Source: an uncultured Ignavibacteria bacterium
GTDB lineage: Bacteria > Bacteroidota > Ignavibacteria > Tepidaquicellales > Tepidaquicellaceae
DNA: 12,413 nucleotides
Direction: 5' to 3'
Assembly: GCA_937974175.1 (NCBI GenBank)
Contig: CALJIG010000039.1
Coordinates: forward strand, 1 to 12,413
Within the stretch, counting starts at the first letter, position 1, and each line of letters starts with the position of its first letter. Shown in pieces: positions 1 to 7,761 of this stretch. The position numbers and the translations under genes are program-made. The notes under the pieces were generated by a model, which made no database searches, was not told the origin of the DNA, and saw only the letters and a program-made list of their open reading frames with translations.

Positions 1-605
1 TAATCATTATGTCCCGATAAATCTGTAATTTCCAATCCAAGTTTATACAGAGCTTCAGCTGCTGCGTTTACCATTCCGATTTTCTGCGCATCAGTCATGT
101 ATTTGCCGTAAGGCGCATTATTATCGTAGTCATTGCCGCGTGATGTGTAAACTAAATGAAGCGTGCCTGTATTATTACCGTTCACACCGGCGCCGATAAC
201 ATCCCAGTCACGTCCCATGTGAAAATTTCCATCGGCTGTTACAACTCCATGGTAACCGATATCTTTCCAACCATTTTCATTAACATGATATGCTCTGATT
301 GATTCTACTGTATCATTGAAGCTACCGGCTGTTACGTGTATAATAACTTCATCGATATCCCGGGTATAAACTTCGTACTTTTCAAATCCTCGCTCCTCAG
401 CTGCTTGAATTGTCCATTTACCCACAATACCATCGAGCTTCAGGCCGCACATTTCTTGAAATTTTTCAGTTGCAGCTTTTGTTTTCGGTCCGAACTTTCC
501 GTCATCTTCCCCTTCAGGAAGTAAGCCGAGAGAGATATAAAATGCCTGTAGTTTTTTTACATCTTCCCCTCTGTCCGATAATTCTAATAATCGAGATTTT
601 TTCAT
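1..605 (-). CDS. Endolysin: peptidoglycan-binding domain plus N-acetylmuramoyl-L-alanine amidase (3' end beyond window)
   Basis: This gene is cut by the left edge, leaving 201 complete codons. I translated it directly from the minus strand, starting at the ATG at 605-603, one base after the stop of the holin-like gene. Residues about 8-70 match a PG_binding_1 domain: LSDRGEDVKKLQ, then DGKFGPKTKAATEKFQ and LDGIVGKWT. Residues about 84-201 match a type 2 amidase / T7-lysozyme / PGRP fold: VIIHVTAG (His90, probable zinc ligand), IGYH (Tyr118, equivalent to the catalytic Tyr of T7 lysozyme), DGNFHMGRDWDVIGAGV, and SGHND (His199, second zinc ligand). The third zinc ligand expected in the family would lie past the window. 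There is no signal peptide, so it probably depends on a holin to reach the wall, where it cleaves the lactyl-amide bond between MurNAc and L-Ala. Family assignment is firm; cleavage specificity is inferred. Confidence 0.9.
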   Translation of the reverse strand, partial: MKKSRLLELSDRGEDVKKLQAFYISLGLLPEGEDDGKFGPKTKAATEKFQEMCGLKLDGIVGKWTIQAAEERGFEKYEVYTRDIDEVIIHVTAGSFNDTVESIRAYHVNENGWKDIGYHGVVTADGNFHMGRDWDVIGAGVNGNNTGTLHLVYTSRGNDYDNNAPYGKYMTDAQKIGMVNAAAEALYKLGLEITDLSGHND

Positions 606-606
606 T

Positions 607-894
607 TTACTTTTTATTATGATAAATATTTTTCAATTCTTCTTTTATTTCTCTGATATCTCTATCTTGCTCAGAATTTTTTGTTTTTATAAATTCAAGA
701 TTTATACTTATGCTTTGTATATCTAATTTTATGGCATAGTAAATTCCGGCACCTTGTAGGAGAATCATTACTAAAAAGACTATGAACTTAATCCAATCTC
801 TTATGCCCTTTGTTGTTATTTGTAAGTTTCCCTTATTTATTTCGTCTATAATTTTTTCAGGAGGCATACTTTTATAATTATTTTTTGTTTTCAT
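607..894 (-). CDS. Holin-like / XhlA-like single-pass membrane protein
   Basis: The product is 95 residues. A polar N-terminus is followed by one hydrophobic helix at about residues 35-57 (WIKFIVFLVMILLQGAG and onward). The charged C-terminal part (about 66-95, with EQDRDIREIKEELKN) is likely a short coiled coil. The stop lies one base before the endolysin start, so the two are probably translationally coupled as a lysis cassette. Size, single helix and position suit a small holin or a haemolysin XhlA-type accessory, but the topology is reversed relative to XhlA, where the coiled coil comes first, and I recognise no specific family motif. It could instead be a spanin-like or other lysis accessory. 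A GGAG lies about 20 bases upstream of the ATG, farther than a usual Shine-Dalgarno. Confidence 0.6.
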   Translation of the reverse strand: MKTKNNYKSMPPEKIIDEINKGNLQITTKGIRDWIKFIVFLVMILLQGAGIYYAIKLDIQSISINLEFIKTKNSEQDRDIREIKEELKNIYHNKK

Positions 895-930
895 AATGGT
901 AGTTTCGTAATTATTTCTCCTACCGGTTAA

Positions 931-967
931 TTAAAAATCCTTTCAAACTTTGCCAGGGTTTGAAAGG
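931..967 (-). terminator. Rho-independent terminator at the end of the tail operon
   Basis: On the minus strand a perfect 10-bp stem (CCTTTCAAAC paired with GTTTGAAAGG, plus-strand 939-948 and 958-967) encloses a 9-base loop and is followed at once by ATTTTTAA. It begins 10 bases past the stop of the secreted-protein gene, exactly where a transcript end is expected. It separates the tail genes from the lysis pair, so the lysis genes need read-through or their own promoter. On the plus strand the T-tract is poor, so I assign it to the minus strand. Confidence 0.72.
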
Positions 968-976
968 TTAAGTTTA

Positions 977-1306
977 TTAATCATCATCATCTTCAACGAT
1001 GATAGTCCAGATACCAGGATATAGATCTGATATGTAATGTGCTATGTAAGCTTCTCTGTTTTCAACTTCATCAGGAATTTCAATCGATAACGAACCGCCG
1101 TAAGAAGTGTTAGTTACGTTCCAATTGAACGAAGTGAGTCCATTTGCTTCAGCAGTTATTTCAACCACAAATAAATTCGGACTATCTTTAAGCTCAAAGG
1201 TTACGGGAGTTCCGGAAGTAACATCATTCGCTTTGCAATGCGCTGAGTTGATATTGACAACTGCAAAGAGAAACAAAACTGATAAGAAAAAAAGTGATTT
1301 TTTCAT
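977..1306 (-). CDS. Small secreted hypothetical protein with acidic C-terminus
   Basis: The product is 109 residues. The N-terminus is a classical Sec signal peptide: MKKS, then a hydrophobic core LFFLSVLFLFAVV, with cleavage likely near residues 22-26 (SAHCKA). Cys24 is preceded by His, so this is not a good lipobox. The mature part, about 84 residues, alternates polar and hydrophobic residues as in a small beta-sandwich, with GLTSFNWNV and PGIWTIIV, and ends in EDDDD encoded by repeated GAT codons. I recognise no family. It is the last gene before the terminator and lies 28 bases after the signal-peptide tail protein, so it belongs to the late operon. It could be an exported accessory such as a surface-exclusion or inhibitor protein, or an adhesion partner of the fibre; neither is shown by the sequence. 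Confidence 0.75.
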   Translation of the reverse strand: MKKSLFFLSVLFLFAVVNINSAHCKANDVTSGTPVTFELKDSPNLFVVEITAEANGLTSFNWNVTNTSYGGSLSIEIPDEVENREAYIAHYISDLYPGIWTIIVEDDDD

Positions 1307-1334
1307 TTTGTTTGGTTTATTGTTGTAGAATTAT

Positions 1335-2303
1335 TTAAGGTGCTGTTGTAGATGCCGAAATAACTCCTGCATCATTCACAGTTATATAAAACAGCGTACC
1401 ATTGGGAGAGCGCAGATATACTGAAGTAATATCAGTATCAACTGTTCCGTGATAAAATCCAGTCGTGTAATTACCTGCACCAAGTTCCCATTTTACAAAA
1501 TTGTTTCCTGCCCAGTTCATTGTAAGAAAAGAGCCATCAGCAGGGGTTTGAAACTGCCCCCTGCTTTGAAAGTTTAATGCGCCTGTAACCGCCAGAGAGA
1601 CAAAAGTTGTGTTTACTGAGTTCGATGTAACGGATGTCGTACCACCCAAATTTATATAGCTCGCCGTTAATGAGTCTAAAGTAACAGACTTATCAATTTT
1701 AATACGCGCAGCGTTTACTCTGTGAATGCTTGCCGGACCAACCCCTAAAGTGTCAGAGAAATTTGTTCGATCTGCAAAATCCCATCTCCCTGATATACTT
1801 TCATTCTGATCAGTCCTTGCAATTTTTGCCGAATCCCCTGCATAATCTCGTACATATTTCGGCGTCGCATATTTACTCAAGCTATCAGAGTTTTGAACAA
1901 ATTTCTTTAGTGAGTCTGAATAATTTGCATTACTTGAACTCTTAATTGCATTTTGAACTGCCCGGCCAGTACCTTTAAAAATATAGATATCGACTGTTCC
2001 CGATGCTCCTTTAATCCAAATTGATGAAGCTGTAAAGCCATAGAAAAATCTTTCCTGGCCAGCAGCTATCGGAATAGTTTTCACTGAGTCAACGACACCG
2101 TTTCTTTTAATGCAAAAGTAAACGGTAGAAGATCCGGAAGTATTATCTACACTTATAATTTTGTCCGGATAATTCACCGGTATTTCCTGGATATATCCGG
2201 TAAGTGTTTTCGTGACTTTATCGAAGTCATTTATTTCATCTCTTACCTGAGCAAAGCAAAAGCTTGTAATCATCAGGAAGAGTAAAACAATTTTTGTTTT
2301 CAT
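1335..2303 (-). CDS. Tail fibre-like protein with an N-terminal Sec signal peptide
   Basis: The product is 322 residues. Residues 1-18 form a signal peptide (MKTK, hydrophobic IVLLFLMITSF, then CFA before Gln19). Residues about 45-112 look like a small beta-domain (ISVDNTSGSSTVYFCI, then IPIAAGQERFF, IWIKGASGTVDIYIF). Residues about 125-165 carry polar stalk-like sequence with SDSL repeats and the phrase YATPKYVRDYA. DQNESISGRWDF (about 165-176) resembles the linker common in phage tail fibres of the type N-E-x-I-S-G-x-W-x-F. The C-terminus (about 294-317, SVYLRSPNGTLFYITVNDAG) resembles the terminal beta-motif of phage receptor-binding proteins. It starts 12 bases after the large fibre gene stops. 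A leader peptide on a virion-like protein is odd, because tail parts assemble in the cytoplasm. It may be an exported phage factor or a host-derived surface protein mosaic. Confidence 0.7.
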   Translation of the reverse strand: MKTKIVLLFLMITSFCFAQVRDEINDFDKVTKTLTGYIQEIPVNYPDKIISVDNTSGSSTVYFCIKRNGVVDSVKTIPIAAGQERFFYGFTASSIWIKGASGTVDIYIFKGTGRAVQNAIKSSSNANYSDSLKKFVQNSDSLSKYATPKYVRDYAGDSAKIARTDQNESISGRWDFADRTNFSDTLGVGPASIHRVNAARIKIDKSVTLDSLTASYINLGGTTSVTSNSVNTTFVSLAVTGALNFQSRGQFQTPADGSFLTMNWAGNNFVKWELGAGNYTTGFYHGTVDTDITSVYLRSPNGTLFYITVNDAGVISASTTAP

Positions 2304-2315
2304 GATTTTTGATTT

Positions 2316-5300
2316 TTATTTAGAAGAAATTTTTAAAGCCATTGTTTTTACTAAGTCAATCATAACCTTAGCAAATAAATAATTTCCGTAGTTCAAATTT
2401 GGATGTACATCATCATCCGCAACTTTTATGCTTGAGTATTTTACAATGATTGTATCGCCGTTTGCCGGAACATTCTGGAAGAATGTAAGCTTCACCGCTG
2501 TCTTATCCGTACTCATCTTACTCTCCGCATCAGTAAAGCTTGATGCAATGCATGATGCAGCAACTGTTGCAGATGCGAACGTTCCTTTATTTCCGCCATC
2601 GATGTAACAATCCTTGCCGAACACTTCTACACCGTTCACCAATACACTCCATTTCATAAACTGAGAGGAAGCGCATGGGTTTGCATTTGCAGCTGTCTTC
2701 AGTGTGAAGCTTGTAGAGCCGTCTGAAGTTGTTGTGCTGCCGTCATTCAGGAAACATTGAACATCAGGAACCTGCGCATATTGAAAGCGAAGCATTTCCC
2801 TGTAAATATTCCCGAAGAATATATTTTTATCCGAAGCAACTTTTTTCATTAATGCAGGATAACCATCGATATTCTGCCTGTAATTATTCGGCAAGCCGTC
2901 TGATAGAATAGCCATCATTACATCGGGGTTTGCATCTTTCACTGCATCAATAATTGTTTCAAGAGAAGTTTTGAAATCATCTGCTCTGAATATTCTTACA
3001 TTCATATTTACTAAGTCTGCAAGAGAAGTAATCCCAATCAGATCTGAAGCAACTAAAGGCTCTTTAAATGTTGCAGTCTTTGTTCCGGCATTCCATGCTG
3101 AGATAACGCGCGCAGTAATGAATCTGTTATCAATGTGATAATTACCAATGATAAGGATATCTCCTGCAGCAGGACTTCCGAATGTTACATCCGTCGCATC
3201 GATTGTAATTGTAGTCTCAGTCAGAGAAGAAATTACAAGCATTGCAGTTTCAACTGTATAATCCGGATTGTTGTAAACAGAAGTCTTCACAACTTTTAAA
3301 GGATACTCCTTTATTGTAGCAACGTTTGCAATGTTAATTTGCTTTGTTGATACATAGGAATTATAAGCAGCCTTGTCATCGTTTGTGCTTCCTTCGTGCA
3401 GGTAAATATCCGGTTTGAATTTCTGGACTTCTTTTATAGTCCTTAAATCATTTGAAGGACTTGCAGCTGCAAAGTTTCTTGTTGTGTTACCATGAATACC
3501 GGCATTCATGAACTGATGAGCTTTATTTGCTGCGAAGTTAAAAATAAAATACGGAGTGCCTGAGCCGCGAGGGTCCAGTCCTGATATTAAGAACTTAAAC
3601 GTTCTTCTTTTCTTTGAATTAAATCTCCATATTTTTATCGCATCAGGATTTGTGCTTCTGAAATCAAGAGACTCAGTTGTAATAGTTGTACCGTTCAGGT
3701 CAGCAGTTACACCATCGCCTTCAAAACTTTCAAGATTATTGCCGGACTGTAATCCTGCGTTTGTTATCGTTGCAGCAATTTCACCAATACTGCATTTTGT
3801 CGGAGTAATGTTTTCACCGTAATCATAAGTAAGAGAAATTGCATGAGTATTTCCGGGAGCAACTTTGAACCACAAATAATTATTTACAACAACTGTGCTT
3901 CCTGATGTTTCATACTTTCTTATCAGCAATGCATCAAATCCATCAAACGTTGAATAGTTTACAGGAGGAGAGAATGTATTCAGCTTCACAGTTTTTGCAA
4001 CTCCGTTTACTGTTAAGCTTCTCGGATTGTAACAGAAATTTTTTCCGAGTGAAAACTTTGTTTTACTTCCGTCGCCTGTAGCTGAAAGAGTTGCGCCTGT
4101 ACCTTTCGGTCTTGTATTGTAATTTGAAAATTTATCATATAAAACACCGTCAACATAAAGCTCAATCATTGCAGCTCCTGTTTCGCTTCTTTCCATTGCT
4201 TGAGCAAGCATCAACTCATCGCCGTATAAATCGAATTCAACAAATGCGCCTGCGCCTGTAAGCTTGTAAGCTGCATTCTTATAAAACTTGGGAGAGTAAA
4301 TAATTGATTTGCTTCCCGAGTATGCAGGCTCGTTATACTTTACGCAATCTGCAAGAACGTTGTAAACATAATCTGCAACAAGCCCGGTAAAATAACCTTC
4401 ACTCAGCAGAACGTGCGTTCCATCAGTTATTGATGTTCCTCCCATAGCAATTTTTAAAGCTTTGTTTGGAATACCCCTGTTAGTTCTTAATCCATCATTT
4501 AACTTCGACATAGTTGTATCCATAAGCTCAGCTTGCGCTGAATTTTCCGGATAAACTATAGTTGGATCGATGTAAGTTGCATTTGGAAGATATGTCGGAT
4601 TAATTAAGTCAATATTGAATCCACTTCCATTTAGACTGTTTGCCCAGGTAAATACAAGCCTTGTAGTAGTATATCCGCTGAGTACAATATCGAACGAAAA
4701 TGTTATATACATCCATCCGTTTATCTCAGTAACAACTTTTACAGTGATAGTATAGCCGTTAGCTGTATTAGTAGCTGCAAAGCCCACTGTAGTTAAGTCT
4801 GCTGCCTTTACAAGCAATGTATTTGTTTTTGTAGGGGAGCCAGTAGTCTGATACAATCCGAAATTAATACCCTGATTGCCTGAGAGGAACGAAGCAAGCG
4901 ATGATTTTCTGAACCATGCTCCAAAGCATCCTGGCGCGCCGTTATTTGCAAAGTCTACAGCTGCATGCTGAATTCCTCCCGATGAAGAAGATGAAGGAAC
5001 TGAAAACCTGTGCATATTTTTGATAACTGTTTTTGTGAATATGCAACTCTCATCATTCGGAATTATTGAAACATTTGAACCGCTGAATCCAGTGAACGTG
5101 TTGGAGTCACAGTTATATCCGGCAAATAAACTGTTGATGAAGTTTTTTCCCAAGCGAGTCTGCTGTTCGTTAAGAACAATTGAATCTATTACATTCTCAT
5201 TAGGAAGCTCCACCCACATAGTGCCAGTTAAAGCTATAGACACCCAGTTACGTGAGTTAAATCTTCCAGGCTGACCGATATAATCCGGGGTTTCACTTAA

Positions 5301-5741
5301 TGAGGATAAAGTTTTAGTTTGAGATGCCATTTTGGCAGGTGTAATTGTTGATGCCGCTATTTTTGCATTAGTAACAGCCAAATCTGCTATTTTAGCAGTA
5401 GTAACTGCATTACTTGCAAGTTTGCCGACTGTTACAATACCGTCTGCAAGAGTAATTTGTGTACCGTCAACATTTCCGTCAAAGAATAGTTCGCCATTGT
5501 TTCCGGGAGTTTCACTATCACTGCTAAACACTTTTGAAACCAAAGTATCGCCGTCATAAAAAAGATATCTTCCGTTTGTTACATCGACAGGTTCATAAGT
5601 TCCATCACCGGTACGAGGTGCCGGGAATGTTATTGCAGTATTATCAACTCTTTTTATATTAGGAGTTGCGATTGTATTGTCGGGAATAAGTTTTCCTTCT
5701 CCATCTTTTTTCCCTATAAATATTTTTTTTGAACTTGGCAT
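2316..5741 (-). CDS. Large tail fibre / tailspike with an SGNH (GDSL-like) esterase domain
   Basis: The product is 1141 residues. Residues 1-100 are an N-terminal attachment region. Residues 105-144 hold four 10-residue fibre repeats (GKLASNAVT, AKIADLAVT, AKIAASTIT, AKMAS), typical of trimeric phage fibres. Residues about 240-385 form a beta-rich region of lectin-like character. From about 428 an SGNH hydrolase core appears: block I IAMGGTSITDG with nucleophile Ser437; block II NAGIHGNTT with Gly748; block III EGSTNDD with Asn787; block V DDVHPN with Asp1110 and His1113. Helix-rich core sequence at about 919-990 (AVKDANPDVMMAILSDGLP) fits the same fold. The core is interrupted by beta-rich inserts at about 441-740, 830-905 and 998-1106. 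By analogy with phage deacetylating tailspikes it probably removes acetyl or other ester groups from host surface glycan during adsorption. The substrate is unknown. It starts 9 bases after the upstream gene. Confidence 0.85.
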   Translation of the reverse strand: MPSSKKIFIGKKDGEGKLIPDNTIATPNIKRVDNTAITFPAPRTGDGTYEPVDVTNGRYLFYDGDTLVSKVFSSDSETPGNNGELFFDGNVDGTQITLADGIVTVGKLASNAVTTAKIADLAVTNAKIAASTITPAKMASQTKTLSSLSETPDYIGQPGRFNSRNWVSIALTGTMWVELPNENVIDSIVLNEQQTRLGKNFINSLFAGYNCDSNTFTGFSGSNVSIIPNDESCIFTKTVIKNMHRFSVPSSSSSGGIQHAAVDFANNGAPGCFGAWFRKSSLASFLSGNQGINFGLYQTTGSPTKTNTLLVKAADLTTVGFAATNTANGYTITVKVVTEINGWMYITFSFDIVLSGYTTTRLVFTWANSLNGSGFNIDLINPTYLPNATYIDPTIVYPENSAQAELMDTTMSKLNDGLRTNRGIPNKALKIAMGGTSITDGTHVLLSEGYFTGLVADYVYNVLADCVKYNEPAYSGSKSIIYSPKFYKNAAYKLTGAGAFVEFDLYGDELMLAQAMERSETGAAMIELYVDGVLYDKFSNYNTRPKGTGATLSATGDGSKTKFSLGKNFCYNPRSLTVNGVAKTVKLNTFSPPVNYSTFDGFDALLIRKYETSGSTVVVNNYLWFKVAPGNTHAISLTYDYGENITPTKCSIGEIAATITNAGLQSGNNLESFEGDGVTADLNGTTITTESLDFRSTNPDAIKIWRFNSKKRRTFKFLISGLDPRGSGTPYFIFNFAANKAHQFMNAGIHGNTTRNFAAASPSNDLRTIKEVQKFKPDIYLHEGSTNDDKAAYNSYVSTKQINIANVATIKEYPLKVVKTSVYNNPDYTVETAMLVISSLTETTITIDATDVTFGSPAAGDILIIGNYHIDNRFITARVISAWNAGTKTATFKEPLVASDLIGITSLADLVNMNVRIFRADDFKTSLETIIDAVKDANPDVMMAILSDGLPNNYRQNIDGYPALMKKVASDKNIFFGNIYREMLRFQYAQVPDVQCFLNDGSTTTSDGSTSFTLKTAANANPCASSQFMKWSVLVNGVEVFGKDCYIDGGNKGTFASATVAASCIASSFTDAESKMSTDKTAVKLTFFQNVPANGDTIIVKYSSIKVADDDVHPNLNYGNYLFAKVMIDLVKTMALKISSK
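5310..5429 (-). repeat. Four 10-residue fibre repeats within the large tail fibre gene
   Basis: Residues 105-144 of the fibre fall into four units of 10: V-G-K-L-A-S-N-A-V-T, T-A-K-I-A-D-L-A-V-T, N-A-K-I-A-A-S-T-I-T and P-A-K-M-A-S-Q-T-K-T. A lysine recurs at residues 107, 117, 127 and 137, each followed by a hydrophobic residue and Ala. The DNA copies have diverged, so the repeat is old. Such units build the intertwined shaft of trimeric fibres. Confidence 0.7.
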
Positions 5742-5750
5742 AAAATAATT

Positions 5751-6263
5751 TTAGTTTAAGTAAAAATCATTCATAAAAATTTGTAAATTATTTGGATCAG
5801 AAATTTGCAATGGATAGAAAACATTTACTGATTTCATTTTAATGATTACATCTTTCATACCTGGAGCGCGCCTTCTTCCTTTGAGAATTGAAATAATTAT
5901 ATTGTTCTTTTTAAAGAGAACCAGGACTCTATCTGCAGGATTGTCCGACCGGGGCGTTAAATACACTTTATAAGGACCTCCGGGAATTACATTGTGAGCA
6001 TAGTCTATAATTTTTTTAAATTCAAGAAAGGCACCTCCTCTTAAAAGTTTAGAATAATCTAAATTAAAATGTCTTTTATATCCCAGAAAATAGAGTTTTG
6101 ATATATTGTTTAAATCATCACGTTCCACAGATAAATCCTCGTGTTCCTCAGTCATTCCGCTTCCGTTTGTTGAGGGACATTCAAAAACATAAACCCTTTC
6201 GTTTGATGCGTTATAAACTTCCAGAACTGGATCAAGGCATCCGTTGACAAAATTAAGAGCCAA
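5751..6263 (-). CDS. Tail tip-associated protein of unknown function (TTG start)
   Basis: The product is 170 residues and I do not recognise its family. It is mixed alpha/beta with a basic stretch (LKGRRRAPGMK, about 127-137) and an aromatic C-terminus (FMNDFYLN). It has no signal peptide and no membrane helix. The reading frame is closed by a TAG two codons before TTG at 6263-6261, and the next ATG is codon 37, so TTG is the best start. The start overlaps the end of the hub-like gene by 11 bases and has a G-rich leader. Its place between a hub-like gene and the fibre gene suggests a baseplate or tail-tip role, perhaps linking the fibre. That is inference from position only. Confidence 0.7.
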   Translation of the reverse strand: MALNFVNGCLDPVLEVYNASNERVYVFECPSTNGSGMTEEHEDLSVERDDLNNISKLYFLGYKRHFNLDYSKLLRGGAFLEFKKIIDYAHNVIPGGPYKVYLTPRSDNPADRVLVLFKKNNIIISILKGRRRAPGMKDVIIKMKSVNVFYPLQISDPNNLQIFMNDFYLN

Positions 6264-7761
6264 TTTCTACCCCCGTAATTTTTGTTTTGTCGAGTTTTAA
6301 ATCTTTTTCCATCATGATGGGCCGAAAAATATATTCCACGTTTTTATGTTTAGCGTAAAATGTATCGCTGAATTTATGATCCACTCCTTCAACGTCTACT
6401 ACAATTTTTTTTCTGTCAATATTTTTTAATTCGTATTCATTTCTGGCAATTACTTTTTGAATAAATTCCGTATACCCGGTTTGATTATCCCTAATCTTTA
6501 CTATTTGATGTTGTGAATTATCAGCGTTGAAGTATAACCAACTTTCATAGCCATTATCAGTTGCTTCAACAGTAAAAGGAATTGAAATATTTAAGTTTTG
6601 TCCTTCAGCTCCATCATAGATATATCCTTCACTATGCTCGTTTTTATTGTTTAATCCTTTAACTGTTACCGAATTAATCTTATCAATTGTTGTATTAGCA
6701 TCTATATCTAAAATTCTGGAAAGTACAACTGGAGCTGAAACAAATCTTTTGTGCCTCCAAAAGACTTTGTTAACTCCTGAAAAGCCAAAATAACAGAACA
6801 AATTTCTTGCAAGAAATTTCAAAAAATCATTCAGCTTTCTTTCATTAACTCCTTTGTGATGCACTTTAGTATTAATTCCCTCAGGAAAATTTCCTTCCCA
6901 ATCATGATAAAATGTTAGCCAATCGTCATCTTCATATACCTTAATATATTTTTCAGGATATGTGTATTCCCACTCTGTAACTCCTCTGGCAATCCGGATA
7001 AAAGTATCTTTTCTCATTGTGATAAACCTACCAAACAAATTTGAAGACACACGTTTCACCTTTACATCGTCTATAGGTACTTCATACATATTGTTTACAG
7101 CTTCTTTAAAAGAAAATTCGAGTTGAAACTCAACTTCAATATCTTCATTAAGCAATTTGAAAAGCTTTTCAATTATTGTTTTAAGATGTGTATCTCTATC
7201 AGCTTCAGGAAAATCTATCCATTGCCCGTTAACACTGTTTCCCAAATAGTATAAACCGCCATACCCATAGCCCCAAGCTGTTTCCGTACCGACACGATTA
7301 ATTATTTCTTCCTCATTAAGTTTTTCTAAAACGGCTGGATTGGCGAGTGAGACATCCTTCGTTTTGTTTATCCCATCAACGAAATTTAGAGTATTTGTAA
7401 ATCCTCGTACTCCTTGACTGCATTCTTGTAAGATGCCTTTAAACCATGGTTCTTCACTTCCATTTCTATAAAGATTAAGACAAAAAATATCTTCAAAATT
7501 AAACGGGTATGATGGGGGATAGGCTTTTTTAAGCGTTTCAAATTTTAAGAAATTTAATCTTGTTTCATCGTCAATTGTTACATCAATGTTTGAAGGATAA
7601 ATCGCTAAGTCATCATCATCCGGACTATCAAATCCCTGTGTTAAATTTGATAAATCATATATCATGAAATCATTTATCAAACCACAAATTGTTTCATCGT
7701 AAATGAATTGAAATTGATATTCACCGGACATCAGATTTAATATTTTGGAGATAGTGGTCAC
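6253..7761 (-). CDS. Putative baseplate hub / tail-associated protein
   Basis: The product is 502 residues. The N-terminal part (about 1-130) has the look of a tail hub domain: a mostly beta region with IDVTIDDETRLNF, followed by a phrase of the type L-Y-R-N-G-x-x-x-P-W-F-K-G-I-L (about 97-111). The middle (180-320) is rich in aromatic and acidic residues. The phrase VFWRHKRF, then ILDIDANTTIDKINSVTVKGL (about 333-370), resembles the hub domain in which an Ile-Asp segment leads into an S-V-T-V strand. The C-terminus (about 475-502) ends in paired strands with KITGVEIGS. It follows the tape measure gene with a GTGA four-base overlap, the normal place of the distal-tail or hub gene. The start is GTG; the first ATG is codon 11 (7731) and would leave a gap. 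I see no lysozyme or peptidase motif. The assignment rests largely on position. Confidence 0.65.
   Translation of the reverse strand: MTTISKILNLMSGEYQFQFIYDETICGLINDFMIYDLSNLTQGFDSPDDDDLAIYPSNIDVTIDDETRLNFLKFETLKKAYPPSYPFNFEDIFCLNLYRNGSEEPWFKGILQECSQGVRGFTNTLNFVDGINKTKDVSLANPAVLEKLNEEEIINRVGTETAWGYGYGGLYYLGNSVNGQWIDFPEADRDTHLKTIIEKLFKLLNEDIEVEFQLEFSFKEAVNNMYEVPIDDVKVKRVSSNLFGRFITMRKDTFIRIARGVTEWEYTYPEKYIKVYEDDDWLTFYHDWEGNFPEGINTKVHHKGVNERKLNDFLKFLARNLFCYFGFSGVNKVFWRHKRFVSAPVVLSRILDIDANTTIDKINSVTVKGLNNKNEHSEGYIYDGAEGQNLNISIPFTVEATDNGYESWLYFNADNSQHQIVKIRDNQTGYTEFIQKVIARNEYELKNIDRKKIVVDVEGVDHKFSDTFYAKHKNVEYIFRPIMMEKDLKLDKTKITGVEIGS
6270..6274 (-). promoter_or_regulatory. G-run ribosome binding site supporting a TTG start
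   Basis: On the minus strand GGGGG sits six bases before the TTG at 6263-6261. It can pair with the CCUCC anti-Shine-Dalgarno through G-C and one G-U pair. Most other starts in the window have AT-rich leaders with no such element, so it supports TTG as the true start. It lies inside the end of the upstream gene. Confidence 0.4.

Noticed and set aside
336..622. Two plus-strand open frames opposite the endolysin
   Set aside because: The minus strand encodes clear peptidoglycan-binding and amidase motifs across this region.
898..924. GGTAG/CTACC inverted repeat in the leader of the holin-like gene
   Set aside because: The stem is five base pairs with a 17-base loop, too weak to claim as a regulatory structure.
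3556..3822. Plus-strand open frames opposite the fibre gene (this one and others at 2729, 5020 and 5332)
   Set aside because: All lie antisense to well-supported fibre domains and show no protein-like motifs.
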